From positions 1,116,001 to 1,180,000 of the forward strand of contig OX637293.1 of assembly GCA_951799445.1 (NCBI GenBank): 64,000 bases of DNA, given 5' to 3'. This stretch comes from Pseudisothecium myosuroides (lineage: Eukaryota; Streptophyta; Bryopsida; Hypnales; Lembophyllaceae). Each line of letters starts with the position of its first letter. Position 1 is the stretch's first letter. Of the stretch, positions 34,599-46,952 are shown piece after piece. The position numbers and the translations under genes are program-made. The notes beneath the pieces were generated by a model that made no database searches, had not been told where the DNA came from, and saw only the letters and a list, made by a program, of their open reading frames with translations.

Positions 34599-34868
34599 AG
34601 GTAGGCATCCCAAATGCGCCACTGACCTTAAAGCACCATCTTCAATGTGTGTACATCTCCAAAATCAGTTATGTACCTCTGTGAAAGAAACGCTTTTAGA
34701 ACCAAACTTTGTTCCTTCATAACTTTTGCATACAATATCCAAATGTTGTGTTCTTTGGTGCGTTGGAACCTCCTTTCCCTTACCAATAAGAAAATATAAG
34801 AATTTGAACAGTCTAATAGTAGTAATTAGGCACAGTAGCAATTAGTGGCGGTTTTGGGATACCTACCT
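34599..34868. mobile_element. 270-bp TA-flanked MITE with AGGTAGGCATCCC ends
   Basis: The left end TAAGGTAGGCATCCCAAA and right end TTTGGGATACCTACCTTA are inverted with one mismatch; the pairing extends, more weakly, through 'gcgccact'. TA on both sides (34597-34598, 34869-34870). Confidence 0.75.
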
Positions 34869-34870
34869 TA

Positions 34871-37800
34871 CACCCGGACTGTTGCCTATGTTGTTTTACA
34901 ACTTTGTCCAAGTCCGAGCACGTGGAGAGGTAGTCTTCCACATTGCCTGCCAGCACTGCAGCTGGGTTGCTTTCCTCCAAGCCCGTGGTACGACCACCTA
35001 TCGTACACTAGCTAGACTGTTTTATAACTTGTCCAAGTCACCGTGGTGCGGCTACATTCTAGACTCTGAAACATCAGTAATATAAATTGAGAATGCAGTG
35101 TCAAAAAATTGATTAACCCTTAACCCCTAAATGCCTGAGGCATCAAATTTTGGTTTCAACAATACTTTGAAGTTAAGTAAACCCTAACTAAGTTGCTATT
35201 TTTAAAAGTATAAATTTTTTTAAATAATTTTTTTAAGTCTAGTTTTAGCATCAAAAATCTGATTTTGAAAATGAATGATTATGATTGTTCTATTCTAAAT
35301 TTTATGGGAGGGTGTCCGTTGCAAAGCTTGATATTCTAGTGTTGCCGGCTCTTGGAAATGAGACCTAACTACACGAGATCTTGGAGAAATCATCACATTA
35401 GAAATTCATTAAAACAATTTGTAGACTAGATTTTGAGAAGCCATACATTGATTGGATTTATGCATGTTATGCCCTTGAACCTCACATTTTTCTAGTGACC
35501 AACTTTCAAAATTTGACACGTGAAAAGAGGATTGAAAGACTTCAAATAACTTTCAGAGTTTTATCACCCTCATGATCAAGCATTATAATCTTTCGATCCA
35601 TAAGTGATATTGTTGTCTTTTTTCCCATGTGATCACTAACATGCCTAGTTTGAATTTGTATGCTTGTAATTCAAAAAATGTTGATAAAACTTATCGAAAT
35701 GTTGACTTTTTGTTCAATTTAGAGCAAATTTCAAGAAGCTCAAATTTAAAGGTTAAACGCCAAGGAGGACGTTTTTTGTCTGATGGATGATAGAGAATCC
35801 TTCTAGTAGGACAAAAGTGCAACTATTCATCTTTGGAATTTTATTTAGAAAAGGAGAGGTCTTCTACAGTTATTTGACTTCCAATGAGTGTTTTTGCAAT
35901 TTTTTAAGCGAGTAATTCACACAGTAATCAAAGGGATGATTTAATCAAAGGGATGATTTCCACGGTCACCACTCCATTCTTTAAAGGTTAACCTTCAAAG
36001 GACAAGGCCTATCACCAAGGCACTGTACCCAAAATGATCTCATGCATTTAAGGACCAATGGTGCACTCATCATTTATACAATAATCTAGAAAGTCACCCA
36101 TCAACCATTTTTTGGCTTTTGCAACATTTCATGATTATCTTTGGAACAATGCCAAAGACTAAAAGTATCATGAGAATGACTTTAAAAAAAATTGTAGACA
36201 CAAGGAATGTTTTTATTCATCCCAAAATCTGAATTTTCTTTTGCTAGCTACCTTAGTAATAGCAGGCATTCTTCCAAGGTTATAGTAAGATAATTGCACT
36301 TGAAATCATCCAAATAAGTATTGGAGCATAGTTTCTATCATTGAACTGAATTTTATTGGGAGTAGAAAGAAGATTTGAGATTCCCTTGGCATGCAAATTT
36401 TGAACATTGGATGAATAAACTATAAATTTTCAAAAAGTTGAAAACAAAAGTATCTAGAATATATTGTAGGCTCTCACGACTAAAGGTTGTACATCTTAAG
36501 CAAGAATTGATTATAGGGATCAATTTCTAAAACATGCTACAATAAGCATGGTTCTCTTTAAATTACTTGAGTAGTTGTTTGGTCTTGTTGGGGCTAAAAA
36601 ACGATTCTTCATTCTCTTTGCATGCATTGCTTGATTGAGTACCTTATGAATGAATTATAAATTCTTAAAGTGCTATAAAAAAAAGGTGTATCCAAAGTGT
36701 TGAGAAGATTTCTGAAATTTCACATTGTATATTGTGAGAACTAACAAAAGAATCTCCAAACATTTGGATAAATGAAAAAACAAAGATTCAATATGCTTAG
36801 GAGATGTTTGCATTTGACATTTGTTGTATGAATTTACATAGAATGAATATTTTTCACCTCAAAAAGTTACGGAGTACTATTTAAGTTAAAAAATGACCTT
36901 TCAAGAATGACTTGAATAAATAAGTGAAAAGATTTTTTTTTTAAAACCATTGTAATCAAAATTAAACATTTGAAGCTTAACCCATAAGTCTCTAAGCTTT
37001 TCCAATTGTATTTTTCCTATGAAAAAAGAATATGGGCTTACAGTTATCTCCAATGAAGCAAATTGTTTTTTTTTCAAAATCTAATCAAATAGATGTTTAA
37101 AGAGCTCGTTAAAAAGTTTGCTTATTAGTTGTATATTAATTTTGAGTGTGAAATTGCATAGTAGTTGTGAGATTATAACAAGAAAAATGTACATATTCTA
37201 TTTTTAGTATATTGTTCCTCCCTACAATGTTTGAGAAATTTTCATATAAGAGTTTTTTGAGATTGGAAGTGACATGAACAACTAAAAATTGTGTTAAAAT
37301 ACTAAAATGCACTTCCAAAAACCTTAAGTTCAAATGAAGAGATATCAAATTCATTACACAATCCACCTTGCAATTGTTGAAATGCAGTATTTTTTTTACA
37401 AGTAGAAATTGCAAATAACTCCAAATCAAAAATTGAATGCTCAAATTTTTGATGGTGAAAATCATGAAAACACTTGACACTTTCCATTGGGACCATTTTC
37501 AAAGTAAATGGACAAGTACAATTTTTTAGATCTCAATTTAAGTGAAATTGGCAAGCTTTGCTTGAAGCCAGGAAATCAAGTAAAATTTGGAAGCTTTAGT
37601 CTTCCACTAATGGTACATATATAACTTTGGGGACCTCTCAAAAATCATATATTTAATTTTTTTCAGTGAAAAATAAAAGCTTCTAATAGTTAACCTTTAC
37701 TACTGCCCGTGAAAAAAGTTTAAAACGATCAAAGGAACATAATTGCCCACACCCAAAACAAGCCCCAAATTTTCCATTGACCATATATGGTCTGTTAAGC

Positions 37801-37941
37801 AGTCAAGCGTTAAAGAATGAAATTTGATGTGAAAAATCACAAAGATTCAATCCACAATTAAATTTTGATGAAAGTTGTAATTTTTGGTTTTCAATTCAAT
37901 AGATAAATATTAATGAGTGCATTTAGAAATTTCAATCATAC
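34871..37941. other. AT-rich intergenic DNA
   Basis: Apart from 35757-35987, nothing firm. A CCCCTAAATGCC end after TTAA at 35120-35123 and a TTAA-bounded end near 37808 could be the two edges of one 2.7-kb element, but their sequences are not clearly paired. Confidence 0.4.
35757..35987 (-). mobile_element. Small TTAA-flanked element (231 bp)
   Basis: TTAA at 35753-35756 and 35988-35991. It is homologous, in reverse, to 29570-29773 over 'catccatcagaca' and 'ttgtc..acat' blocks. It is non-coding and distinct from the 920-bp family. Confidence 0.5.
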
Positions 37942-38212
37942 CATTAGATGAGATTTCAGGGGTTTAAAAGGCCGCGAGTTCTTGGAGTGTTGGGAACGTG
38001 GGAATTGTGCCACATCAACAGTTTGACATGGTCAACAAACTACCACGTCAGATAATAATATTTAATTACTTAAAAAATTTTAAATTTTAAAAAAAAAATT
38101 ATAATGATTTTTTTGATTTATTATTATTTTTTGATTTTGGCTAGCAGTGGCAAATGGCTGGTTCACAATATAGGAAACGGGCTTGAAACGACCTTCCAAA
38201 AAACATCTAATA
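37942..38212 (+). mobile_element. CATTAG-ended MITE, copy 2 (about 271 bp)
   Basis: Same orientation and layout as 9970-10236: CATTAGATGAGATTT end, ccgcgagtt block, internal TGACATGG / CCACGTCA pair, A/T centre, cttgaaacg block. The right terminus is degraded. Confidence 0.72.
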
Positions 38213-40402
38213 AAATACATTGTGCAAGTCATAGTTTACAATTAAAAATTCTTTAAGAATCATCATCAAATTATTCTTTAAACTTGCAATTTATCTTCCA
38301 TCTTCACATGTTGGAAATTTGGACTATCTTTTGGACAACAAGGTTTTTAATACAAGCATTTAAAAAATCACAAATCTCTAAGAATTCAATGTATTGATTA
38401 CAAACATCCTCATCTATTATAACAATATATTAATTACAAAAGAAAAATGAGTGTTTATAGAACTTCACTTGTTATACCCATCAAAATCACTTTTCTAGAA
38501 GACAAAGAGAAATTACATTTTTATCTGAGCATTAGACTCAAATGACCTACAAGATCTTAGACAATAATTAGATGTGCATTAAAATATATTTTTGACATCT
38601 TCTTTTAGGTTTGCATTAAATGAGGGTCTATTAGTCCTTATAAATAGAAATCATCTATTCATTTAAATTTGAAAAATCCAATATTAAAACTATAAAAGTT
38701 TGCCAATATAATGAAATTGATGTTTTGATTACTGTTGTACAGGTATTGTTCATAGAAAGTTTTTTTTCCTTCTAAATTTCAAGTGTAGACAACTTATGCT
38801 TTCTTTTTACTTATTTTGAAATCAATCTTGGAATCAACATCTTCAAGATAGGCGCTAAAGGCCTTGTAGGAATTATAACCAATACGAAAATTTTCATTTC
38901 AAAATACATATTAACCCCTCAAGACCTATAAGGACAAAATGAGTCATATTGCTAATTCAAGAAAATTGGAAACAAAATATCATTATTTTTTTAACTAAGT
39001 TATTATATATAATGAGAGACACTTGTATTGCTCTTTGATTTTTAAAATATGCATATTTATAATATTGCAAAATTATATTAGAAAAATAAGTCTTATACAA
39101 AAAAAAGATAGATAAGTTTTTGTGAATGGACAGGAAAAGATTGAAGAAATCTATTTTGTCATAAAGGTAAAGTAGTTAGAGACTTGTAATTTGATTGAAC
39201 AAAGAAGAGGCCCAATATTTCCTTCTCTAAAATGTTGAAGATGGTGCAACCAATATGAGGGATCCAAATTACTGTGGGATCTAGGAGGATTACAAAAACT
39301 TGCAAAGATAGTTGTTAAAGTTACATCAATACAATTGATTACTGAAATTCATTAAATGACATTCACATATTTTGAATATTTTGAATATTGTTGTATTGCT
39401 GAATTGCTTTGATTTTGTCTATTTTACAACTTCATCATTGAAAAGATGTAACAATCTTTTAAATAATTTTGTTTCATTCTTTTAACCTAAAACAAAAACA
39501 TTTGTAAGTCTAATTTTTTGTTTTCAAAAAGTGAGATACCTCATTTTCTTATTAAAAAAATTCTTGAAAAGAAGTATTAGTAATGTTTTTGTTATTTAAA
39601 ACCCCTACACTCTCATAGCATTTTTTTCATTGTAAACCATCCAAAATTGCCATTTCTATTGCAAAGTGCAATAAACTTTGAAAATTGTTTGTTTCCGCAT
39701 ATTTAATTGTAAAATCTTACACTGGACTTAAGAATAAGTGGAAGAAATTTCGAAATTTTAGACCTTGTGGAATTCTTATTGTATACCTCCCCACCCACCG
39801 GGTCCACATGAAATTGCAATTGCACTTGTAACCCCCCTGTGAAGTTTCCCCACCCATTGATACATATAATGAGGCCCTAAGGTAGCAACACCCATAACCA
39901 TCGTTGTACCCATAACCATCACCTCTAAAATCTTGGAAAATCTGTGGAAGTGAATAGATGTGATTACAAGGATGTACTATGTCTAAACATCAGACCCTAG
40001 TGTTGGTATTAGGTGCAATTGCAGTTGGGTCTTTAGAAGTTCACAACTTATTCTCATGGTATCCAAATAATACATTTGGAAGTGCACAAGCATTATTTTT
40101 CTCTTCCTAATAGGATCCTATAATTTGTTGGATGTTTATTAATAATAATCATGTTCAAAACCCTTAATTCAACGGTTATGAGTGTCGCTACCCATAGATT
40201 GTCTTGAAGCAGGTTTAGATTTTTCTAATGGGAACTACTTTTCTCCTTGCTATGATTTTGTTTGAGAAGAAGACGCGATCTTACTTCCAAGCGGCATCTG
40301 TAGATTGGACTTGCAGCAAGTCTCACCTGATGAAATTTTGAACTGGGAGGTGGCTTCAGGGATTCCCGAAGTGTTTGTCTGTGGAAATTTGCAGACCAGG
40401 GG
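38213..40402. other. AT-rich intergenic DNA, nothing firm
   Basis: A CCCCTCAAGACC end after TTAA at 38931-38934 looks like the left edge of a TTAA element, but no right edge was found. A short C-rich stretch at 39785-39915 includes 'acccataaccatc' twice. No gene. Confidence 0.4.
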
Positions 40403-40817
40403 TAAGGTAGGAGGCTCATAAATCGACCATCTAAGGGCTGGTCCTCCTTTTTCATGTATTTTCTTGGATGGGAATATTTTTAGCTCGTTTTTCAGACAAA
40501 GAGAAATAGATGAGGAATCTAACACAAGTGGTTTCGTATTTTTCCAAGCATTTTTGCATTACTTATGAATTTTTGAAGGAGTTGGGTCGTAGGTCCCTAT
40601 TTATGACCCTAGGTCTTCTATGAACTGTTCACTTGCAATTCTAAAGAAAGATGGGGAAAGCAAAGAGAGTGATTGGCTCTTGCAATTAATAATACTTTTT
40701 TTCCTTGATTCTTTCAAGGACTATAGAGGTCAATTTTAGAACCACCCCATGTCCATGTCACAACTATTTGTAGGAGCGGTTCTAAATGCCCTAACGGAGT
40801 TAGAGCCTCCTACCTTA
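40403..40817. mobile_element. AGGTAGGAGGCTC MITE, copy 2 (415 bp), reverse of copy 1
   Basis: Ends TAAGGTAGGAGGCTC and GAGCCTCCTACCTTA, identical to those at 977-1389 with the interior in the opposite orientation. Two similar-sized complete copies define the element. Confidence 0.85.
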
Positions 40818-40877
40818 ACTTATATTCTGAGTGATGGAGCAGAGTGTGTGATTCCTAAGCCCTAAACCCTTCATTAA

Positions 40878-42722
40878 CCCCTAAAGGCCCAAGGCATTTT
40901 CTGGCTCCGAAACCACTGAAAACTGCCATTTCTGCTGCGATCACTCCCTAAACCAAAAAAAACTTTTTTTTAACCCCTAAAGGACCATTGTCCCTACGGG
41001 GGACAAATGCGTTTTCGGGCAGGTACCTACGGGCTGAAATTTTCTCCTGATTTTTTGAAACTTTTTTTGGAGGTAGAAAAATTGATTAGCTTCAAGGGAA
41101 TATAATTTTTTTTACAATCGGTGCCCGGGAAAAAAAGTTATGACCATATAAGCTCAAAACAGGCTACGGGGGGCAGCTCGGGCAGCAAAAAAAAAATGGA
41201 CAAAAATTTGAATTTTCTTTCTCATAGGTTATATTTTTGGCTATCTGGAAAGCTTTGATTCATTTCATTTGACTTTGTTATGAGGAAGTTATGGACATTC
41301 TTGATTTTTCGGGCAGTTAGAGCATCTTCTTGAAAAAAATAACTTTAGGATTCATTTCTGAATGCAATTTTTCAAATTTTTCAATTTTCTTTTTTTTGCA
41401 TGGTCTGATTTACTTGTTAGAACAATCCCACCATTGGGATTAGTGCATTTTAATTCCATCTAAAATATATGAATATTTTAGATTTTCCTTCTATCTCGTA
41501 CCTACATCTACTTAACAATTTTTTTAAGAATGATAATTAAGTTTTTTTTGAATTTTTTTTTTTCCTAGACTCTCAACTCAATTCTCCACTACAAGCATTA
41601 AAAGCTCAAAACTCTGTAGTGCAAAAATTTTAAGTTAAAAATGTTCAAAGTCAAAAAATCCAGTCCCGCAATGTGCTGAAAAACTTGTTTTTTCCACTTT
41701 AAACATAGATATCTTGCAATCTATGCGGTCAAAAATTCTGAAATTTTTTCCACACTTTTTTATACTAGTTAGGTGTAAGATCCTACGGTTAGATGTGAAA
41801 AAAAAAACAATTTAATTTTTTTTTAACTCTTTGCTACAGAAATGACAGTTTTCAGTGTTTTTTGGCAGAAAAAAGGCCTTGGTCCTTCAGGGGTTAAGAA
41901 TCTAACCGTAGGATCTTGTACTTCACTTGTCTCAAATCATGTGGTAAAAATTTCATGAAGTTTGGCCGTACGGATTGGAAGATATCAACGTTTGAAGTTG
42001 GAAAAAGAAGTTTTTTTGAACTCTGGATTGCAATTTCAGATGACTTTGACGGCCATTTGTGGATTTTTTTTGCACTACACACCATAAAGTTAAATTTTTT
42101 TGTGTTGAACATTTGAGTTGAGAGTTGGGGAAAAAAATTTCAGAATGTCAAAACTTGATTTTCACATATAAAAAAATTGTTAAGTAAAAATAGGTCCAAA
42201 ATTGAACAAAACACTAAATCTTCAATAGCTCTTAGATGGAATTAAAAAACCATAATTCCAACGGTGGGATTGTTCTTGCAAACAAACTTAACCTTTTCAA
42301 AAAAAAAAATTGAAAAATTTGAAAAATTTCATTCAAAAATGAATTTTATAAGTTGTTTTTTGAAGAAGACGCTTAGATTGCCTGAAAAACAAGATTGTCC
42401 ATAACTTTCTCATTCTGAGTCCAATTAGAATGAATCAAAGCTTCAAATATAGACAAAAACATGATCTTTGAGAAATAAAATTAAAAAAAAAAAAAATCAA
42501 TTTTTTAAAGTTTTTTTTTCTGCCCGGCGAGCTGCTTTTTTGACTTCGGGTGGCATAACTTTTTTTCCCGGGCACCGATTGAAAAAAAAATTATATTTTT
42601 GGAAAGCTAATGTGATTTCCTATCTTCAAAAAAAGTTTCAAAAAATCAGGTCAAAATTTCAGGTCGCACGAGCCTGCCCAAAATCCCAAGTGTCCCTCGA
42701 GGGGACTTTGGGCCTTTAGGGG
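40878..42722 (-). mobile_element. TTAA-flanked CCCCTAAAG MITE (921 bp) split by a second copy
   Basis: TTAA at 40874-40877 and 42723-42726. With the inner copy (40974-41893) and one TTAA removed, the two parts (40878-40973 and 41898-42722) total 921 bp and match 30976-31896 in reverse. Confidence 0.88.
40974..41893 (+). mobile_element. TTAA-flanked CCCCTAAAG MITE, long form, 920 bp, nested
   Basis: TTAA at 40970-40973 and 41894-41897; ends CCCCTAAAGGACC and GGTCCTTCAGGGG. It lies inside the 40878-42722 copy in the opposite orientation. Confidence 0.9.
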
Positions 42723-42726
42723 TTAA

Positions 42727-44041
42727 GGTAGTAGGCTCTAAATGCGACCCTCTCCTTCAAACCGTCCCTATATTTAGCTATAGAATGGATTGGAGGTGAT
42801 CCTTAACTCCTAAAGGACCAACCTACTATTTTTAGCAACATAGCAATTTTGGGCAAGTATGTGTGACTGAAGGTTTACATATTTTAGGCTGAAATTTTAA
42901 TAGAAGGTGAAGACGATGAATATCTTTCATATGCACTAAATTTCATAACATTTAGAAATATGAGTCAAAAGTTATGGCCAAATATGTGTTTGTTTCTCAA
43001 CTCAGGCAGTCCGGGTAGTTAAAAAAAATCACTTTTTTCAAAATCAAAAATTTGAAAATGGTTTTCTAGATTTATATGTACGTAAAAAGCTTTGAATAAT
43101 TCCATTTTGATCAATGAGTCAAAAGTTAGGAGTTTTTTTTGTTTGCGGGCAGTTATGAATTCTCTACTATGAAATAAACCTAGAAGTCTTTTATCTTACT
43201 CAATTTTCAATATATTTTGAAAAAAATAAAATCATACAATGTAGATTGTTTATTACAACATTGCAACCATTGGGATTGGCATTTTTCAATTCTATAATTA
43301 AATTCTTAACAATTTAATATTTTGAATCATTCTCTACTTCTTTCTACTTACTATTTTTTTTCCTATATGCTGTACAACTCCAAATGATGTGAAGTTTTTC
43401 AAGCATGTAGCCAACTTCTCTAGGAAAAAGAATCCAAAGAAGCACCACCATTTTGGACATTTTTTCATAGAAAAGTGAGTTTGTGAAGTGCAGCTGCCCT
43501 ATTTTTTGCGGGGCTACAAAAATGATTTCAGTGGATTTGAATGCTTATATCTTGCAATCCACGTGGTGGAAATTTCTGAAATTTTTACCACATGTTCTTA
43601 AGCCAGCATACTAGAAGATCCTACTATTTTATGTGTCAAAAAAAGTTTTTCAAAAATTTGGTACTTGAACTAAAAATGGCAGTTTTTGAGAGTTTTTGGT
43701 GAAATTATAGTCATGGAACTTTAGGGGTTAAATGGACCTCTTTTGCTATTGAATGAATCAAAGGAAATTTGTTTTTTTATTGCAAGAGCCAATCATTGGC
43801 CTTGATTTCCTCAAATCACTTTCAAAGTTGCAAGGGGACGGATTTTGGGAGACCTAGTGTCACAAATAGGTACCTACTACTGAAATTTTTGAAAATTCAT
43901 AATTAATTCAAAATGCTTCAAAAAATCTGAAACCACTTGGGTTACGTTCAGCATCTATTTTTCTTTCTCTGAAAAATGAGCTAAAAATATTTTGGATCAT
44001 GCACACCTGTGAAAAAGGCGGACCAGCCCTTAAAGGGTCGC
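42727..44041. mobile_element. AGGTAGTAGGCTC MITE (copy 3) split by a TTAA element; right end lost
   Basis: GGTAGTAGGCTC and 'gcgaccctctcc' at the left, and 'cttaaagggtcgc' at the right, match 59648-60043 apart from the inserted element at 42807-43727. The homology stops at 44041, where the right terminus should follow. Confidence 0.78.
42807..43727 (+). mobile_element. TTAA-flanked CCCCTAAAG MITE, 921 bp, with proven empty site
   Basis: TTAA at 42803-42806 and 43728-43731. The uninterrupted relative at 59705-59716 reads atCCTTAAATGG, so insertion at a single TTAA produced two. It matches 4356-5288. Confidence 0.93.
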
Positions 44042-45413
44042 ATTACAGTCTTTGCTTACGCTCTCACGGAAGTCTGCTTTCCACAGATCATTGCTGCTGC
44101 TTGACAGAATTGTGGTGAACGAGTTGTCAATGAGTCGCAAGTGGCATAGAGATTGTACCGAAGGGAGGATTAGGGTTTTTACGGTTTTAAAGTTCAGGGT
44201 TTAGATGCAATGATTTATACGGTTTAGGTTTTTTTTAGGGTTTTAGGATTTAGGTGCAGTAAGTTAGAAGCACCTAAATGTGACACTTATTCAAGATTTG
44301 CAGATCTTGAGGGTAGCTGCAAAATAAAATGATATATGCTTGTTAGGAAATGGTTTAGGATACCAGTAAAACTGATTTCGTATTTTCCAGAGTTTGTATA
44401 AATATAATACAATTTTTTGGAAATAACTCTGTAGATGCACCTATTGTGGACACTAGACTAACACCAAAGTGGGCATACAAACACCCAAAAGAGACACACT
44501 CTAATCTTGGATCACGCATAGGTGATTGGCCAATGCAAGAACCTCCATCATGATAGTGACAAGTTCTTCGAACCTCACCTATCTACTTTGGGTCCATTTG
44601 CGCATGGATTTAGATTATATTTTAAATGTCCATAAACAACTAGTGTCCACTTTAGGTGCATCTACCTTAATTCATATTCAAACCCTTTAGTGAATTTCCC
44701 AACCAGAATACCCACAACAAGGAAACCAGACCCAAGTTTATTTTTATTTTTTGAAACAAGCGTGTTCAGGAACTATACTGCAAGGGTTTTTTGCCCACAG
44801 TTTTGAAGGGTTCAAAACAGAGTGCCTACAATCTGGTGAATGGACCTACAATCTGGTGTTATGTTCCTGGGAAGTAGATTCTAGCACAACAAATGAGAAC
44901 TCAGAGTAGTGCAATTATTGTGAGCCACAGAAATGAACTATTATTCTAAAGATCGTGGGTGATGAGAGCTTAAAATTTTCTAACAGTGAAAGTGTTTTAT
45001 ATCGCCACTTTGGCACTTTATAAAAAAAATTCTTAGGTTTTGGAGGTATTTCAACCAATTTTCATTTTTTATGAACTGCCAAAGTGGCAATATAAAATGT
45101 TGTAGTGGTACTCTAAATTTCAACATTCATCCACATATTGGATAGAAATTATTACATTAGCACATCACATGTCCATAATTCTATTTTCATCCACAATTTG
45201 GTGATTTCATTCAAGATTTTTTTGTTAATTTGAAATTTTTTGGCAAAAAACTTCAAAATTTGTTGCCATTTTTTAGCCAAATTATTTTTTTTGGTGCAAA
45301 CTGGCAATATAATGCCACTCAAAATATGGATCAACTCCATTGATTCTCTCCTTGTACTATAATTGTGGGGAAAAGTGTAGGTGATGGAAGTGATGCAAAT
45401 GAAGTATCATGTA
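44042..45413. other. AT-rich intergenic DNA apart from one MITE
   Basis: 44160-44260 has scattered AGGGTTT words. 44995-45110 contains an imperfect inverted pair round 'cgccactttggcac'. 44925-45055 resembles 27970-28090. No gene. Confidence 0.45.
44431..44665. mobile_element. 235-bp MITE with GTAGATGCACC ends
   Basis: GTAGATGCACCTATTGTGG at the left is inverted at the right with two mismatches over 26 bases. The right side continues CTACCTTA, so it may be another AGGTAG-type element whose left TAAG has mutated. Confidence 0.68.
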
Positions 45414-45995
45414 CTCCCTCTGTCTTGAAATAAATTTGGGGTTTTCTAAAAATGACTAGATTAATGCGTGAATTGTTTCTATTTTCAAGGGATTGCGGAG
45501 ATATTGTAGCTTCTACTAAACTCTATTAGGTGTGAAAGAGTGGAAGTCAAAAGTAAAGCGGCAGATGTTGAAAACAAGCAGCAAAAATGATAAGTTTTTG
45601 CTCTTCTTGGAACTGCTCTAGTGGTGTTAATTTTAATCATTCTTCAAGCAATGTTGGTGTAGTGACGTTCATTGATGTCCTTTGGACTCAACTCCAACAA
45701 TGTCTTGTGATTCAACTCCAAAAAAATCTCAACAAGAGATTTGTTAGTAGCAGTTTTTGTATAGTTTTGGGTTGAATTCTTTGCCTTTGGTTGGTTAGGA
45801 GTTACCGGTTTCGATTCTTTTTGCAAGGATTGAATTGTTATATAGTCTTTGGAAGGTGACATCTACAAATTCTTTCGCTTTAGGGTGTTTGAACAACCTT
45901 CAGATGTTGTCCATCAAGTTCTAGAGAGCCAATTTCAGATTTAATTTGAGACAAGTATATTTGGAAACCCTGGATTTATTTTGAGGCAGAAGGAG
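45414..45995. mobile_element. Stowaway-like (Tc1/mariner) MITE, 582 bp
   Basis: The left end CTCCCTCTGTCTTGAAATAA and the imperfect inverse at the right (TTTGAGGCAGAAGGAG), with TA on each side, match the CTCCCTC-type Stowaway termini of plants. Non-coding. Confidence 0.72.
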
Positions 45996-46284
45996 TATGT
46001 ATTATCTCTATATATAGAGATAAGGTAAGAGGTCCCTAAAGCTTTTTTAAAGTACCCATTCAAGAGCTGATCGCATCATTAGAGAAGGTAAACTCTTTGA
46101 AATAATTTTCAATAAATTTTCATAGAAAGAAAAATGTACTTGGTATCTAACCCAAGTCATGTCATATTTTTTGGACCTTAGGGGGAATAATTACCATAGC
46201 TTTACTAGCATCTTCGTTAGAAAATAAATAATTAAAGCGGTGTCTAAATTTTTGGAATATTATTGATCTAGTGTATCCAAAATT

Positions 46285-46500
<216 letters not shown>

Positions 46501-46952
46501 TATAGAAATTCAAACCGCTTGACACAATTTTGCATTTTTTCTTTGTCAAATGTCAATAATTGTAAACATACATTGTAAAGTTTTTTGCCTTGCCATTTTG
46601 ACTGTTCTAAAGTACAATTTTTCACAAACAAAACATATGTCTTGCACGCAACAAACCCTATTATTTAACAAAGCCCTAACACACAAGGTAGAGAGTTTAG
46701 GATTAAGAAGTCAAGACAAGGGCTTAAGAAAATGTGTTTGCTTTAGATGGAAGTAGCAACAACCATCCAAAAATTGTAAGAAAAACTTGGATGAATGCCT
46801 AAATTTTTTATTATTCTTTAAAATAGCCCAATTTTAAGAAATTATTCTTTGGAGTGACTAACTATTTTTTGCATATTTAATAGGTAAAAAGTAACTTAAG
46901 CTATTAGGAAGCTACAATATGATTTTTAAAAATGAAGCACCGTGGTCATTAA

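Noticed and set aside
35124..37804. A 2.7-kb TTAA-bounded element
   Set aside because: Both edges abut TTAA, but their terminal bases do not pair convincingly and no second copy is available.
42468..42719. 83-codon frame, and similar frames in 4988-5263, 23511-23765 and 31057-31260
   Set aside because: They lie inside non-coding MITE copies and are not conserved between copies.
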